64,000 bases of DNA from Undaria pinnatifida (Eukaryota; Sar; Phaeophyceae; Laminariales; Alariaceae): assembly GCA_012845835.1 (NCBI GenBank), contig JABAKD010000005.1, positions 469,075-533,074 of the forward strand, given 5' to 3'. Made by a program: the position numbers and the translations under genes. The notes beneath the pieces are model-generated. The model saw nothing but the letters and a program-made list of their open reading frames with translations, was not told where the DNA came from and searched no databases. This document shows positions 1 through 9,769 of this stretch, piece after piece (positions within the stretch are counted from its first letter, which is position 1; the number at the start of each line of letters is the position of its first letter).

Positions 1-1470
1 TGTTCAAATCACGAAGAGCAACAGTACATGCAATCTTGCAACCGCAGCGAACTCGATTCGACGTGCGACGAAACGAGCCCCACATGTGAGCGCAAGCTAG
101 CTCACTTCCGTAAGCGCCGGCATGCGGAAATTGGCCAGGCCCTCGCAATCAGTGGTCTAAGGACGCCGGGAGACAATCTTCTACCACGCCATCCACAACT
201 TAAGCCCAGCAATCAGCAGGCACCATGATAGCCAACAAGCACAATTGTCGACGGATACAACAAGCCTTGTGTAAAAACTGTGTTATTTGTATCAAACTGT
301 CATTTGCTCCCATGTACATCCAGTACACCCCGTGCACGTGCCGATGCTTGAGCCTTGAGAGAGACACGCTCCGTGATCACAACCTACGAGACAGAAATGT
401 GCATCGCTGATGCAGTCAGGTGATTGAGCCATGCAAAGCCAAACGCAACGAATACGAAAGCGGAACATAAATTTACCAGCACACCAGACACCTTGCAAGG
501 AAGAAGTCGAAAAGAGGAAAATAACACGATCGATTCACATCAAAGGAAAGGAAAAGGGATACATGGGGGAGAGCGAAGACGCGCGGTGGAAAATGAAACA
601 AACACGTCAAGTCAAAACGATTTCCTACTGCAAGCAAACCAGACAGCCAGCAACAAAGCACAAAACGCAACCCAACCAGCATCGGGCAGCACACATACTG
701 CGCTCCGAACGCAGCTGCTGGAGTTACAGGAGCATTGCGGCATGGTCTGTCACCTGCTCCCTGTCTCTAACTGCAAAGAGCACTGCAGAGAGCGGTTCTC
801 CTGCCGCCATCATCGCCTCCACCCCGAAGACAATAGGAAACGAAGTAAGCGAGATAGACAGACAGACAGCAACAAAACAGAAAGCACCACCCTTAACCGG
901 CGTCGGGGCAGCACCCACACTGGGTTCCAAATGCAGCCCCTATTCTATTAAGAACAGGAGCACTTCCGCATGGTCTCTCGCGTGGCCGTGGCTACGGGAG
1001 GGGCGGGTACGCCCTTTCGCAATACTGGGTATGAGCCACTCGTACGATTGACTCTATACTTCAAAAATTGAAACAAAACTTCAGGCGATTTGGTTCGGGG
1101 GGCGTGGCTGACCATTCCATGCCATGGTGGTTATATATTGTATATCGCTACTAGTTCTCAAACATCGCTAAGGAATAGGGGGGTCACTCGCGCGAGTGAC
1201 CTCGAGCCACTGCTAAAAGTTCCCTTTGAAACGACCCGCCCGTACTGTAGTCACGAGCGACTTGCTGTGTCTGACGACGGCGGTGGCTATGCCGCTATAC
1301 CCCTACATGCTAAACGAAATAAGACAGGAAACGAAACGAAGCGAAAGAAAGAAAGGAAAGAAAAAGGGGGAACAAAGGGAGAGATAGCAATGGAACATAT
1401 TTTAGCAAAACAAAAATACCAGCGGTGGTAATCCCGCAGTACCACCTGGAGCTCTCCTTCGAAGGGAATA
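1..1470. other. No recognised gene; contains one arm of a dispersed repeat
   Basis: Open frames here overlap one another in several frames and on both strands, and none shows a recognisable domain. About 600-980 is related to 8640-9300 (see the repeat entry). 1310-1400 is purine-rich, like the complement of the pyrimidine-rich LINE 3' UTRs elsewhere in the window, but no LINE end could be placed here. Confidence 0.4.
600..980 (+). repeat. Dispersed repeat, copy 1, with two internal units
   Basis: Two internal units at about 680-745 and 895-980 share the pattern CCGGCGTCGGGGCAGCA, then a short variable stretch, then GGAGCAT and GCATGGTCT. The same pattern recurs at about 8930-8990 and 9220-9300. 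Both loci are A-rich in between and have no convincing reading frame. It looks like an old interspersed repeat of unknown class. Confidence 0.5.
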
Positions 1471-1472
1471 AG

Positions 1473-1789
1473 ACGAGTAACCCAAGCTCGGATAAACAAA
1501 ACGGACAGGCGACAGGCTCTCAGCCAAGACGAAAACGAATCGGATTTGAGGCAGACTTACGAGCGGTCAAATCGGCATGCCCGGCCTAGTATACTAAAAG
1601 TTGTATTATTCCCACTATGTAAGAGCAATGTGCGCTTGTTTCGTCTTGTCACGGGGCGCTCTTGAATCGGGGTATCCACTGTGTATGACATTGTACGTCA
1701 CAAGAGTAACCCAAGCTCAGATATACGAAACGGACAGGCAACAGGCCCTCAGCCAAGACGAAAACGAATCAGTTTCGAGGCAGACCCAG
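1473..1789 (+). repeat. Direct repeat pair of about 90 bp
   Basis: 1473-1561 and 1701-1789 share most positions, including GAGTAACCCAAGCTC and CAGCCAAGACGAAAACGAAT, at an offset of about 228 bp. The intervening sequence is not part of the unit. It may be a local duplication or two fragments of one dispersed repeat. Confidence 0.6.
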
Positions 1790-2229
1790 CCGTTTGAAGT
1801 TGCATTGCCACGTTCAGCCTACGAGTCAGCCTGGTGCCTTGCCACCGTGTCTGCCGCCCCCTGCATCCTTCCTACGACCGCGGCTTCTCTACGCCTCCTT
1901 GCCCTGAGCGCCACGAACCCACCCCATCCATAGACGAGATGACGGAAATACCAGACTGGTTCGGCGGATGGAACCGTGCTATGGTATGGGTGTCCCATGT
2001 GAGCTCGGTCATTTGTGATGGACAGGTCGAGGAGCTGCACATAGCTTTGGATCACGATCTATATATTCCCATGACATTCGTTGGGTATCTGACATATCTG
2101 ATTACTTCCGTGGCGTGGGTTATTCGGCGAGATGTATACAAAGTAGCACACGTGTCTAGGCGGAACTCGAACTCGATGGGACCACATTCCCTCCCAGCCG
2201 AGTGACGGATTATCGAGAACCACCTGGAT

Positions 2230-3335
2230 TTTTTTTCTGAACATTTTTGTCACTGTTATAGTGAAAGACAAAAGGCGGGGGGAATCGCACAGTATGCAGT
2301 AGAATGTACCTGGTAGTTATTATCGTCAAGGTCCTTGACGAAAAAAAGATCGTGCAGCCCGTCACAAGCGCACAGGCTCGCTCGTGGTTCAAGAACGAAT
2401 CCCGCAGCAGCGCTACGGTTAGACTTGAAAATTACGCTCAGAGGAGTATTCCCGCCTGCACGGGCCGTACCGAATACTCGATGTGGTCTCCGACATGCGC
2501 CAACTGCAGGCGCTCGGCCGAGGAAGGATATCTCCCATCCTGTACATGTGTTTGATCGACCTACATAGTGCGTACAACTAATAGAAGTACGTAGTCTGAC
2601 AGCTGCTGTCGGGGGAGCGCACACACTTCTGCGAAAATAGTGAAGGTACCTTCGGCTATCTGCCGGTTCCACCAAGAAGGCATGCAGGTTGTCGCCTGTA
2701 CAAAAGATGGTGACCACTCGTTACGGTTTAGCGTCACGCAGGACCTGCGACAAAGATACGTGATGTCGACTTTGGTTGGTATTCATTATGATCTTCGAAG
2801 GCGCTGCAAGGTATATGGTTCACCCCAGGCCACCTTAGCCGAAACTACCATATAGACCGGCGATCCAGGTTTTGTCCTGGCCAGCAGAATTCCCGGAATC
2901 ACGCTTGAGATTAAACGAGGGATACAGTTCGAGTGAGATTTCTACATACACATCTTATAAGCGAGAGCTTTACCACGAGGCGAGTGCTCCGCCCAGCCTG
3001 AACGCCCATCGCATGCTCGCGGGAGACCCTGCTGTACGGGCGGGTGACGTGAAGCCTTCGCAAAAAACACTGTGATGCGCTCCGAACCACATGCCGCCAA
3101 CTTTTGCTGCGAATTGTTATCGGTTGCCAGCGTCGACAACGCAAATACCACATCGTGTCCCCACACCAAGGCCCTCGAGAAGGTACGATGCTCCCTCGTA
3201 TTGTACGCCAACGCTCTCGACAAGTCAGGATGCGAGAGCATCGAAACAATTATCCGTTAACGGCGGCTCTTCCATGTGGGGGCCGTGGCGCGAAAAACGC
3301 AGGGGGCGGTTTCCCATATGGGTGAGTGTTTGTAG
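2230..3335 (+). mobile_element. Decayed LINE (non-LTR retrotransposon) reverse-transcriptase fragment
   Basis: Pieces in shifting frames match, in the right order, the reverse transcriptase and C-terminal part of a LINE polyprotein. LYMCLIDLHSAYN (within 2537-2578) corresponds to the first palm motif, usually ending in an Asp-containing KAYD-like motif. FHQEGMQVV followed by VTQDLRQRYVMS (2733-2768) corresponds to the QG-LRQG-SP block. ETLLYGRVT (3023-3049) and LLLRIVIGCQRRQRK (from about 3101) correspond to the LLYGCxTW and LLRxxGxxRRxR region. CESIETIIR lies near 3230-3258. Many stops and frame changes separate these pieces and the catalytic YxDD was not found, so it is dead. No 5' end, tail or target-site duplication was identified. 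The same C-terminal block appears in the LINE copy at 9770-11936, so the two may be related clades, but this copy is far more eroded. Confidence 0.7.
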
Positions 3336-5240
3336 GGAGAACCGCTCCAGTCAGGTGGACCATCAAAAAAATGGCGCGAAACTCAATACAGCACAGGGCA
3401 CCTACTGCAACAACAGGTAGAAATACTGACCCATACACTGGGTGTCATATTGGGGAGAGGGCCTTCTTCGCTACACATAGCGTGACGGCTCCCGGACAGA
3501 CACATGCCTGTATGTAGCAGCTTGTCATGGTACCATGTTCACTGTTAAGTGTCATTTTCTGTGGTGGGCGACCTTCAAGTGTTTGCAGAGGCCAAGCTGC
3601 CCGAAGAAAAGTCCCCTTGAAGTGCCACCAAAATCCTACCATAATGGTACTACTGTACCATTAGGATGATAGAGGCAGCAATTTTTGGTCAAGACGTTCG
3701 TTTCTGTTTTTGTTCCACTATCTTTAAAAAGGGGATCCTCACCTCATGAGAGGAGTTATCTTCTCTTAGTCAGAATACCAAGAATACCAAGAATTCCAAT
3801 GCCACTTGTCCATGCCATGTCATTTTGCTATATTATAGAGCTACTCGAATGGATGCGATGTTGTTTTGCTACTGTATACAATATTCGTTTGGACTGGTTC
3901 TACCATAGCCGCCCCCCCAGAGCCCGCGGTTTTCTTTATCGAACATTCATGACTGCTCGACACAACGCATGACGCTATGAAAAAACCGTCTTCCTATGTT
4001 TTGTTGTGCCAAGGTCTATCGAACAATGACGTCGGGGTGGCAAGCGGCACCGCACCGTATTTGAGGAGATACGGCCTAAAGATGGTTTCAAAACAGGCGA
4101 TTTCGCTAGAGAAAAGTTGGGGGGTATACCGCGGAACGTTCTTTGGTGTATCTAGCCCATGGGATTTTGCATAGAAACTCGCGTACTTTTTTGGTCAAAG
4201 TCGGATATTTCTGTGAAGAATATGAACTCTCGAGATCAGGAGGACCAGAAAACTGAGGTGCTACCCGTACCGTAGCGTTTGCATGGTCGGTCGAACCGGT
4301 CCAACTGTTCTAACCACCGTAACGACTGTATCGACTGCGACGAGTGTATACCTTGCCAGTTGCTGTGGGCTACTCCTTCCTTCAGTAAGAACGGTGATAA
4401 AGTGACAAGTTTCGTTTTACTAAGGGGTTTTCGAACCAGTCGGGCGGTTCATGGACAGACAGAAAAGAAGGGATGTGGAGGGGGGCAGCCTGTGCCATGC
4501 TGGAGGAAACATGATGGATTGACGCCGCCATAGGTTCCTAACCCAACCAATAGGGACACCGCTCACTCTAGACGAACGCAGTAAGGACGTAGGTAGCAGT
4601 CTTCGTTCAATATTCCACATGGTTTGCCTTTTGCCCTGGTGCCGAGCGCCCGGAGCCCGCAGGCTCTCATAATGTATCCCGCGATGTACCACGGCATCTC
4701 GCGACACCACATGCGGGTGCCTGCCGCAGTTCCTGCGGTATACTTTGGGGTCTCAAAGACGCCCGCAAAATGTCAATTCATATTCCCCTGAAACCAGCGG
4801 TATCCCATGGAATTCCTCGTGGACATTCACACGGGCACCCTACACACGTTAGGATTAAGGCTATGGCCAGGGTTAGCGTTAGGGCTAGAGTAGCCCGTGC
4901 AAGCCCTGCCACGTGGGACCAATTCTTCTCAACCTGGAATATTTTTTGCGCACATTTTCGGGGTTGGTAATGAGATATTCCAATCGCGGCCACCTATGGC
5001 GACCGCCGCGGGCATCCGTGAAGAGTCCCATGGGAGGTGTCGTAGGAATTGTCGAAGGGCATCAGACGGGAATCGCCATGATGGGAACACCCACGAGATG
5101 CCGCGGGATTTCATTCGCGGGTGACTGCGGGCGCCCCCGAGTTTCAATGGGAACATAATTTTTGGGGGCTGCTGTCGCCTGTTGGAGCAATAAAGGGCTT
5201 TCGCGGATGCCCGCGGGACCATGGGCGCTCCCACGTGCGA
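3336..5240. other. No recognised gene
   Basis: Frames are short and unremarkable. 4980-5240 is GC-rich with several loosely repeated CCGCGGG-containing stretches. Near 5290-5345 there is one unit resembling the 41-bp minisatellite at 7010-7375. Confidence 0.4.
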
Positions 5241-5459
5241 CCGCAAAACGAAACACGGTAGTAAGCATCTTCGGGAAGATCGGCACAACGTCAAGCAGGT
5301 ACCGGAGACTTCGGTACGTTTGGCACGATATCCACCCGGTTCCACCACATTGTGACGTCATCCCTTGGAGCTTTGGCTCCAGGTAGAACTCCAAGCCACG
5401 CCCCCCCCGGTCCCCAAGCATCTTCCAGTACGCTCGATATACCGAGACTCTGAGCGCGC

Positions 5460-5848
5460 ATGAGCAACGGCGCACATTCCCAGAATGAGGTGGCCTTCAG
5501 CAGTGATGCCACCGCTTCCGTTGGCGGGTCATCTTCGCCAGCTCCGACACCAGCGGCGACGACATAAGTTGTCGACGTGGAAGCGGAAAAGAAAGCCGTG
5601 GGGGTGGTTTTGCCTGCTCACGTTTACAACTCGCGCACGGGGGACGTGCACGTGCACGAGTTGCCGGCGGAGACGATCAAAGCCGTCGATCATTTCCCCG
5701 TGCCGGCCGGTTTCGGAGGTAAGGGACGCGTGGAGCCTCGTTTATCAATTCGATTGCCGTGTTCGTCGAACCGATCGACGAGAAGACGGCGCCCTGCAAG
5801 TACTTCTGCTCAGCAAGCGCCTCTTGCCGTCGGCAGAGGACGGTGAAA
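5460..5848 (+). pseudogene. Possible transposase N-terminal remnant (BED-finger-like), broken
   Basis: An ATG at 5460 opens a protein-like frame (starts MSNGAHSQNEVAFSSDATAS, Ser/Ala/Pro-rich). It meets an in-frame TAA at 5565-5567 and then continues coherently with VGVVLPAHVYNSRTGDVHV to about 5718. Another frame from 5723 then reads FINSIAVFVEPIDEKTAPCK (from 5741) followed by YFC and a second Cys cluster, ending at a TAG at 5846-5848. The last block resembles the first half of a BED zinc finger (aromatic residues, then paired cysteines) as found at the N-terminus of hAT transposases. The second half was not found. The modular repeat beginning at 5901 follows directly. The domain call is weak; coding origin of the block is moderately likely from composition. 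Confidence 0.3.
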
Positions 5849-5900
5849 AAATAGAGGAACCAATAATACTTCACTTCTATTATATTTTCAAGGTATATAT

Positions 5901-6815
5901 ATACACTCCAGCTGTGAGATCAAATATTTTGTCGAAACTCATCTTTGCAAGCTGTGCGTGATTATCGGATCGCGCGTATTACGGGTTGTGTGTCCTCATT
6001 AAGGATATAGGTCGGCGACTCCCCTTGCAATTATAGTGTAGCCATCAGGGTCAACAGGGTGATGTTAGTCAGTCTGTGCGCGGAAACTATAAAACCCGTT
6101 TATTGAGAGGGACAAAATCTGACAACTGTGGAAGGAAATGCATCAGTTTATCAATTGAACCCTGTAAGTCGAATAACCGGTGAGGGGAGGGCGGAGTTGG
6201 ACGTGGGGGGGGGGGGGGGGGGGGGGAGGGGGGGGGGGATCATTTCGCCAAGATGTAGGGGTTTGCTATACGCGTGGTGCTAGGTCTAGGCGATATTTAG
6301 GGTGGTGGGGAAGGAGGGGGCGTTGGGGGGGGGGGGGGGGGGGGGGGGGTTGCAGCAGCGGCATAGATGGCTCTATAGAGATGATGAAGTGATATCCAGT
6401 GCGTGGAAGTGTTTAGTACTCTGGCAAATTTCGATGTCTGGTGGGGCGGTTGAGCAAGAGGGAGCGGGAAAAAAATATAAATAAAAAAGGGGGGAGGGGG
6501 GTTCAGGGGGGGGGAGGGGTTCAAGAGGTTTAGGTCACACACAATATATACTACTACAGCTGTGAGATCGAAGATTTGGTCGAAACTCATCTTTGCAAGC
6601 TTTGTGTGATACTCCGATCGCGCGTATTACGCATATATGTAAGGGCTTGATATGCGCGTGGTGTTAGGTCTAGGCGTCTAGGCGATCTCGCGGGTGGTGG
6701 GAAAGGAGGGGGCGTTGAGGAGCGGGGGGCGGGGAGAATGGATGAAAGCTGCGTCATGGATGGCTAGAAAGATAAGGACGTGATATCAATTGCGTAGGAG
6801 TATTTATTAATCTTC
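5901..6815 (+). mobile_element. Modular G-run element, cluster A
   Basis: It starts with the conserved family end (ACACTCCAGCTGTGAG at about 5903). The standard module order follows: CTTTGCAAGCTGTG, CGATCGCGCGTATTACGGG, GGATATAGGTCGGCGACTCC, GGTCAACAGGGTGATGTTAG and GTGCGCGGAAACTATAAA. Long G runs at about 6205-6240 and 6324-6350 separate later modules (GGTTTGCTATACGCGTGG; GATGGCT...GATAATGAAGTGATATC). A second copy of the starting end appears near 6553, so the cluster is composite. It has no coding capacity. Confidence 0.8.
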
Positions 6816-7009
6816 ACTGTAGTTATATACCTCAGCGGGTACCCCCGGCCAATACCGGATTTGCCCTGCACATGTGCCGCCGGTTTATATCCGGTTTATG
6901 TACCTAAGCGCAAGTGTGTGCCGGTGCCTTGCCGGCGGTATTTACCGCCCGTATTACCGGTATATGTATTCAAATGTGTGCCGGTACCAGTGCCGTTACC
7001 AGGTACCGG

Positions 7010-7375
7010 TACAGACTTTCGTACCAGTACTGGACGCTTCGGTAAGTTTGGTACGGCATCAATATCGGTACCCGAAAATCGGTAAGTTCGGTGCGACATT
7101 AATACCGGTACCGGAACGTTCGGTAAGTTCGGTACGCCATCAATACCGGTACCGAGAATACCGGTACATACTTTCGTACCGGTGCCGGACACTTCGGTAA
7201 GTACGATACACCTCCAATATCGGTACCGGACACTTCGGTAAGTTCGGTACACCTCCAATACCGTTACCGGACACTTCGGTATGTTCGGTACGACGTCAAT
7301 ACCGGTACAGGACACGTCGGTAAGTTCGGTACGATATCTATACCAGTACCGAGAATACCCGTACCGTACAGAACA
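7010..7375 (+). repeat. Minisatellite, about 41-bp unit rich in GGTACC palindromes
   Basis: About seven to eight units of the form GGACACTTCGGTAAGTTCGG followed by TACGACATCAATACCGGTACC, with 10-25% divergence and one longer unit near 7112-7187. The best-preserved units start near 7188, 7229, 7270 and 7311, giving a regular 41-bp spacing. Upstream, 6840-7010 is a looser CCGGTA-rich tract probably derived from the same repeat. Frames crossing it are repeat-encoded and are not taken as genes. Confidence 0.85.
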
Positions 7376-7811
7376 CACCCTTGGTATTTTACCACAAACC
7401 TTTATGACCGGTTGATAAGGCTGTGAGTCGGCGCGACTTAAGTCGCCGCCTAGTTATTAGTCGGACTAATAGTTGTGAAAGGGAGGTGCCGACTTTCCGA
7501 CTCACTGGGTTTCCTCAACAGTAGGAAGTCTTTTCTTATACGGGGTACAGCTTTTAACGTTAGTTGCTGCGGGCTGCGGATACCCCTCACATGCCCTGTT
7601 ACACTGCAGCGCGCAGCAGGAGATCCACACACACGCACATGAACACAGGGCGGAACAGCCCATCTCTCCTGACGGTATCTACGGCGTCAGCCCTGGCGCA
7701 CCCAATGCCAACGCTGAGGGCGGAGATCCCGTCGGCGACGTTGTGGTCATTATCGGGCCGCTGCCTTGGCGAGTGCACGCGACCGCGAAACGGTGCTCCA
7801 CCGCGTGAAGC

Positions 7812-8255
7812 ATGAGCAGACCCAGTAAGGCGCTCAGATGCAACAAGCCGCTGTGGAAGTTTTTCAACATCTACGTCAAGGACTGGCTCCCTGGCATACC
7901 CGTGTGCAAGCTTCGCGCGGTGAACGGCGAATTCGCCGATGCTGAGGTTAGGTTCGGGTCCCGTACCTACTTGAAGCAGCATCTAGACACGAGGAGGAAA
8001 GGGCATCGCGAGGCCCTGAAAGTACACGAGGTGCGTGGGGCGGGTAGCAAAGGCGACGGAAGTGGCGGGGTCTCGAGCGAGAAGTATGCGGGGAACATAA
8101 TTTTCTACATGGACGGCGTCAAGCCATTTACGAGCAAGATGGTTCGACTCGTCATCGACAGCTCTAATAATCGACTGTTTAGGAATAGCGGTTGTCATCG
8201 ACGCGCGCGTTTCGCGCGAGCTTGGGAGAGACAATCTTCAACATTAAAGGAATAA
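7812..8255 (+). pseudogene. Possible BED-type zinc finger fragment (hAT-like transposase relic)
   Basis: The frame from ATG 7812 to a stop at 8255 (147 residues) contains KPLWKFFNIYVKDW, then PVCKLRAV, then SRTYLKQHLDTRRKGHREAL. The order W-x-FF, Cys, YL-x-x-HL and a later His is that of a BED finger. The expected second Cys of the C-x2-C pair is Arg here, so zinc binding would be compromised. No DDE catalytic block or hAT dimerisation region follows. The residues after about 75 are not recognised. It could instead be an unrelated orphan frame. Intact length of such transposases is usually 500-800 residues. Confidence 0.3.
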
Positions 8256-8640
8256 GATCACGGAGGGATCCAAAAATGTTTCGTCTCGGATAGTTTTTGC
8301 ACCGCTGTCTTGGTGATCAGTTTTTCCACCGGTTTTTCGCTTTTTCGTTTTAACAACAGCAGAGTAGTTAGTAGGGTAGTAATTAACGTACAACGTACCT
8401 TGGTATGGCTTTAGATGTCTAGTCTAAGTGCTAAAAGGGATAGCATCATCGAAATCTGGAAATATTCCCGTCCGATTTGTTTCGGCCCGTAAGTGCCTCG
8501 CTTGGTATTGACACTCTGCGTGAATGCTTCACGGTAACCTGACATTTTCACCCCATCTAAATCATCCAGCACAGTAGGTATGCGTGGTGATGATGTTCGG
8601 GATGCGACCTTTCAAACTATCATACAGAGGTCCACATTGC
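8256..8640. other. No recognised gene
   Basis: AT-richer sequence without a domain-bearing frame, repeat-family end or RNA gene that I can recognise. Confidence 0.4.
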
Positions 8641-9300
8641 AAATACAGCAAGGAAGGGGACTTTTTCCATGCAGTGCCGACCGCCATGAGCACGCCGGCA
8701 AACAACAAAAAATTGCAACCCAGCACGCCAAACAATCAGCAGTGAGGAAGAATAAAATAAAGAGGAAAAAGAAAGAATAGATAAAAAAAGACGAAATAGT
8801 TGCAGAGGGGGGTGGAAACACGACGGCACGGCAAAAAAGATGAAAGACAGCACAATAATACGTCAACAGCCAACAACTACCAACACAGCAGCTGACCTCA
8901 TCCAACCAAATATCAGCAACCATGATGTTGGGCTTCCAATGACCTTATTGTCCGTATTGTCGAATCAGGAACAATGCTGCATGGTCTATCGCCTGCGCAC
9001 TACTGTTTTTGACGACAGACAGTGTTGCCAACACCGTCTTCCTCGTCGCCACCGTCTTCGTCGTCGCCACCGTCTTCGTCGTCGCCACCGTCTTCGTCGT
9101 CGCCACCGTCTTCGTCGTCGCCCGCGTACGAAACCGACTCGGCAAATACAAAACGAAGCCTAATACTGAAGCACGCAAAAACGCAGCAACAAAGGAGATG
9201 ATGACCGATGACACCACCCAACCGGCGTCGGGGCAGCAGTCAACCTGGATTCCGAGCGCAACTACTAGAGGGTTAGGAGCATGGTTGCCTGGTCTGTCCT
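8640..9300 (+). repeat. Dispersed repeat, copy 2
   Basis: Diverged partner of 600-980. It shares A-rich stretches with AACAAC/CAGCAAC runs, the block CCGGCGTCGGGGCAGCA (near 9222) and two GGAACAATGCTGCATGGTCT-like blocks (near 8970 and 9270). A young 18-bp array is embedded in it. Confidence 0.45.
9035..9125 (+). repeat. 18-bp minisatellite (GTCGCCACCGTCTTCGTC)n
   Basis: About 4.5 nearly identical 18-bp units. The multiple of three makes long open frames on both strands; these are repeat artefacts. Confidence 0.9.
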
Positions 9301-9553
9301 CCGCTTAGTGTATCTTCGACGGTGGTGTCCATGCCGAGATGATCGCCTCAATAGCCCTCAAGGGTACCCGTCTGGAAAAAAAGGGGCGAACCAAACGCGG
9401 GGGCGGACTAAAAAGCGACGAAGAGGTATGGAGAAAAGGGATGAAAGAGAATCGGGGAGAAACGGTTAATGACGAACTCTGCTGTCCGTCGTTTCCGATC
9501 TACTTAGCTATGAAATTCGTCCGAACGGATGTAGCGTCTCGCGTGCTGCCTGG

Positions 9554-9584
<31 letters not shown>

Positions 9585-9634
9585 CTCAAATTAACTCTCG
9601 TAAAAAATGTAGAGTGCGTGGTCACGCAAAGGTC
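9554..9634 (-). mobile_element. LINE 3'-end fragment with (CAA)n tail
   Basis: Reading the minus strand, GTGACCACGCACTC leads into a variant of the conserved 3' end (GAGTTAATTTGAGA) and then a (CAA)n tail of about 30 bp, seen as (TTG)n on the + strand at 9557-9584. Only about 50 bp of the LINE remains. Confidence 0.65.
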
Positions 9635-9769
9635 CTCGAGCCTTCAGAAAATCCGAAAACAAAATAAAATCGGAATTCGTCCGGGACATTGTACGCTTTC
9701 CCGCCTAAAACGCACGGTACGAAGAAGGCGCACAAGTGAAATGATCCAATGTGCAAACTAAACTCAAAT

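Noticed and set aside
4852-4890. Interstitial telomere (TTAGGG-like)
   Set aside because: Only scattered GTTAGxG words, no run of the hexamer.
9009-9221. Val-Ala-Thr-Val-Phe and Asp-Asp-Glu-Asp-Gly repeat frames
   Set aside because: 18-bp minisatellite open on both strands.
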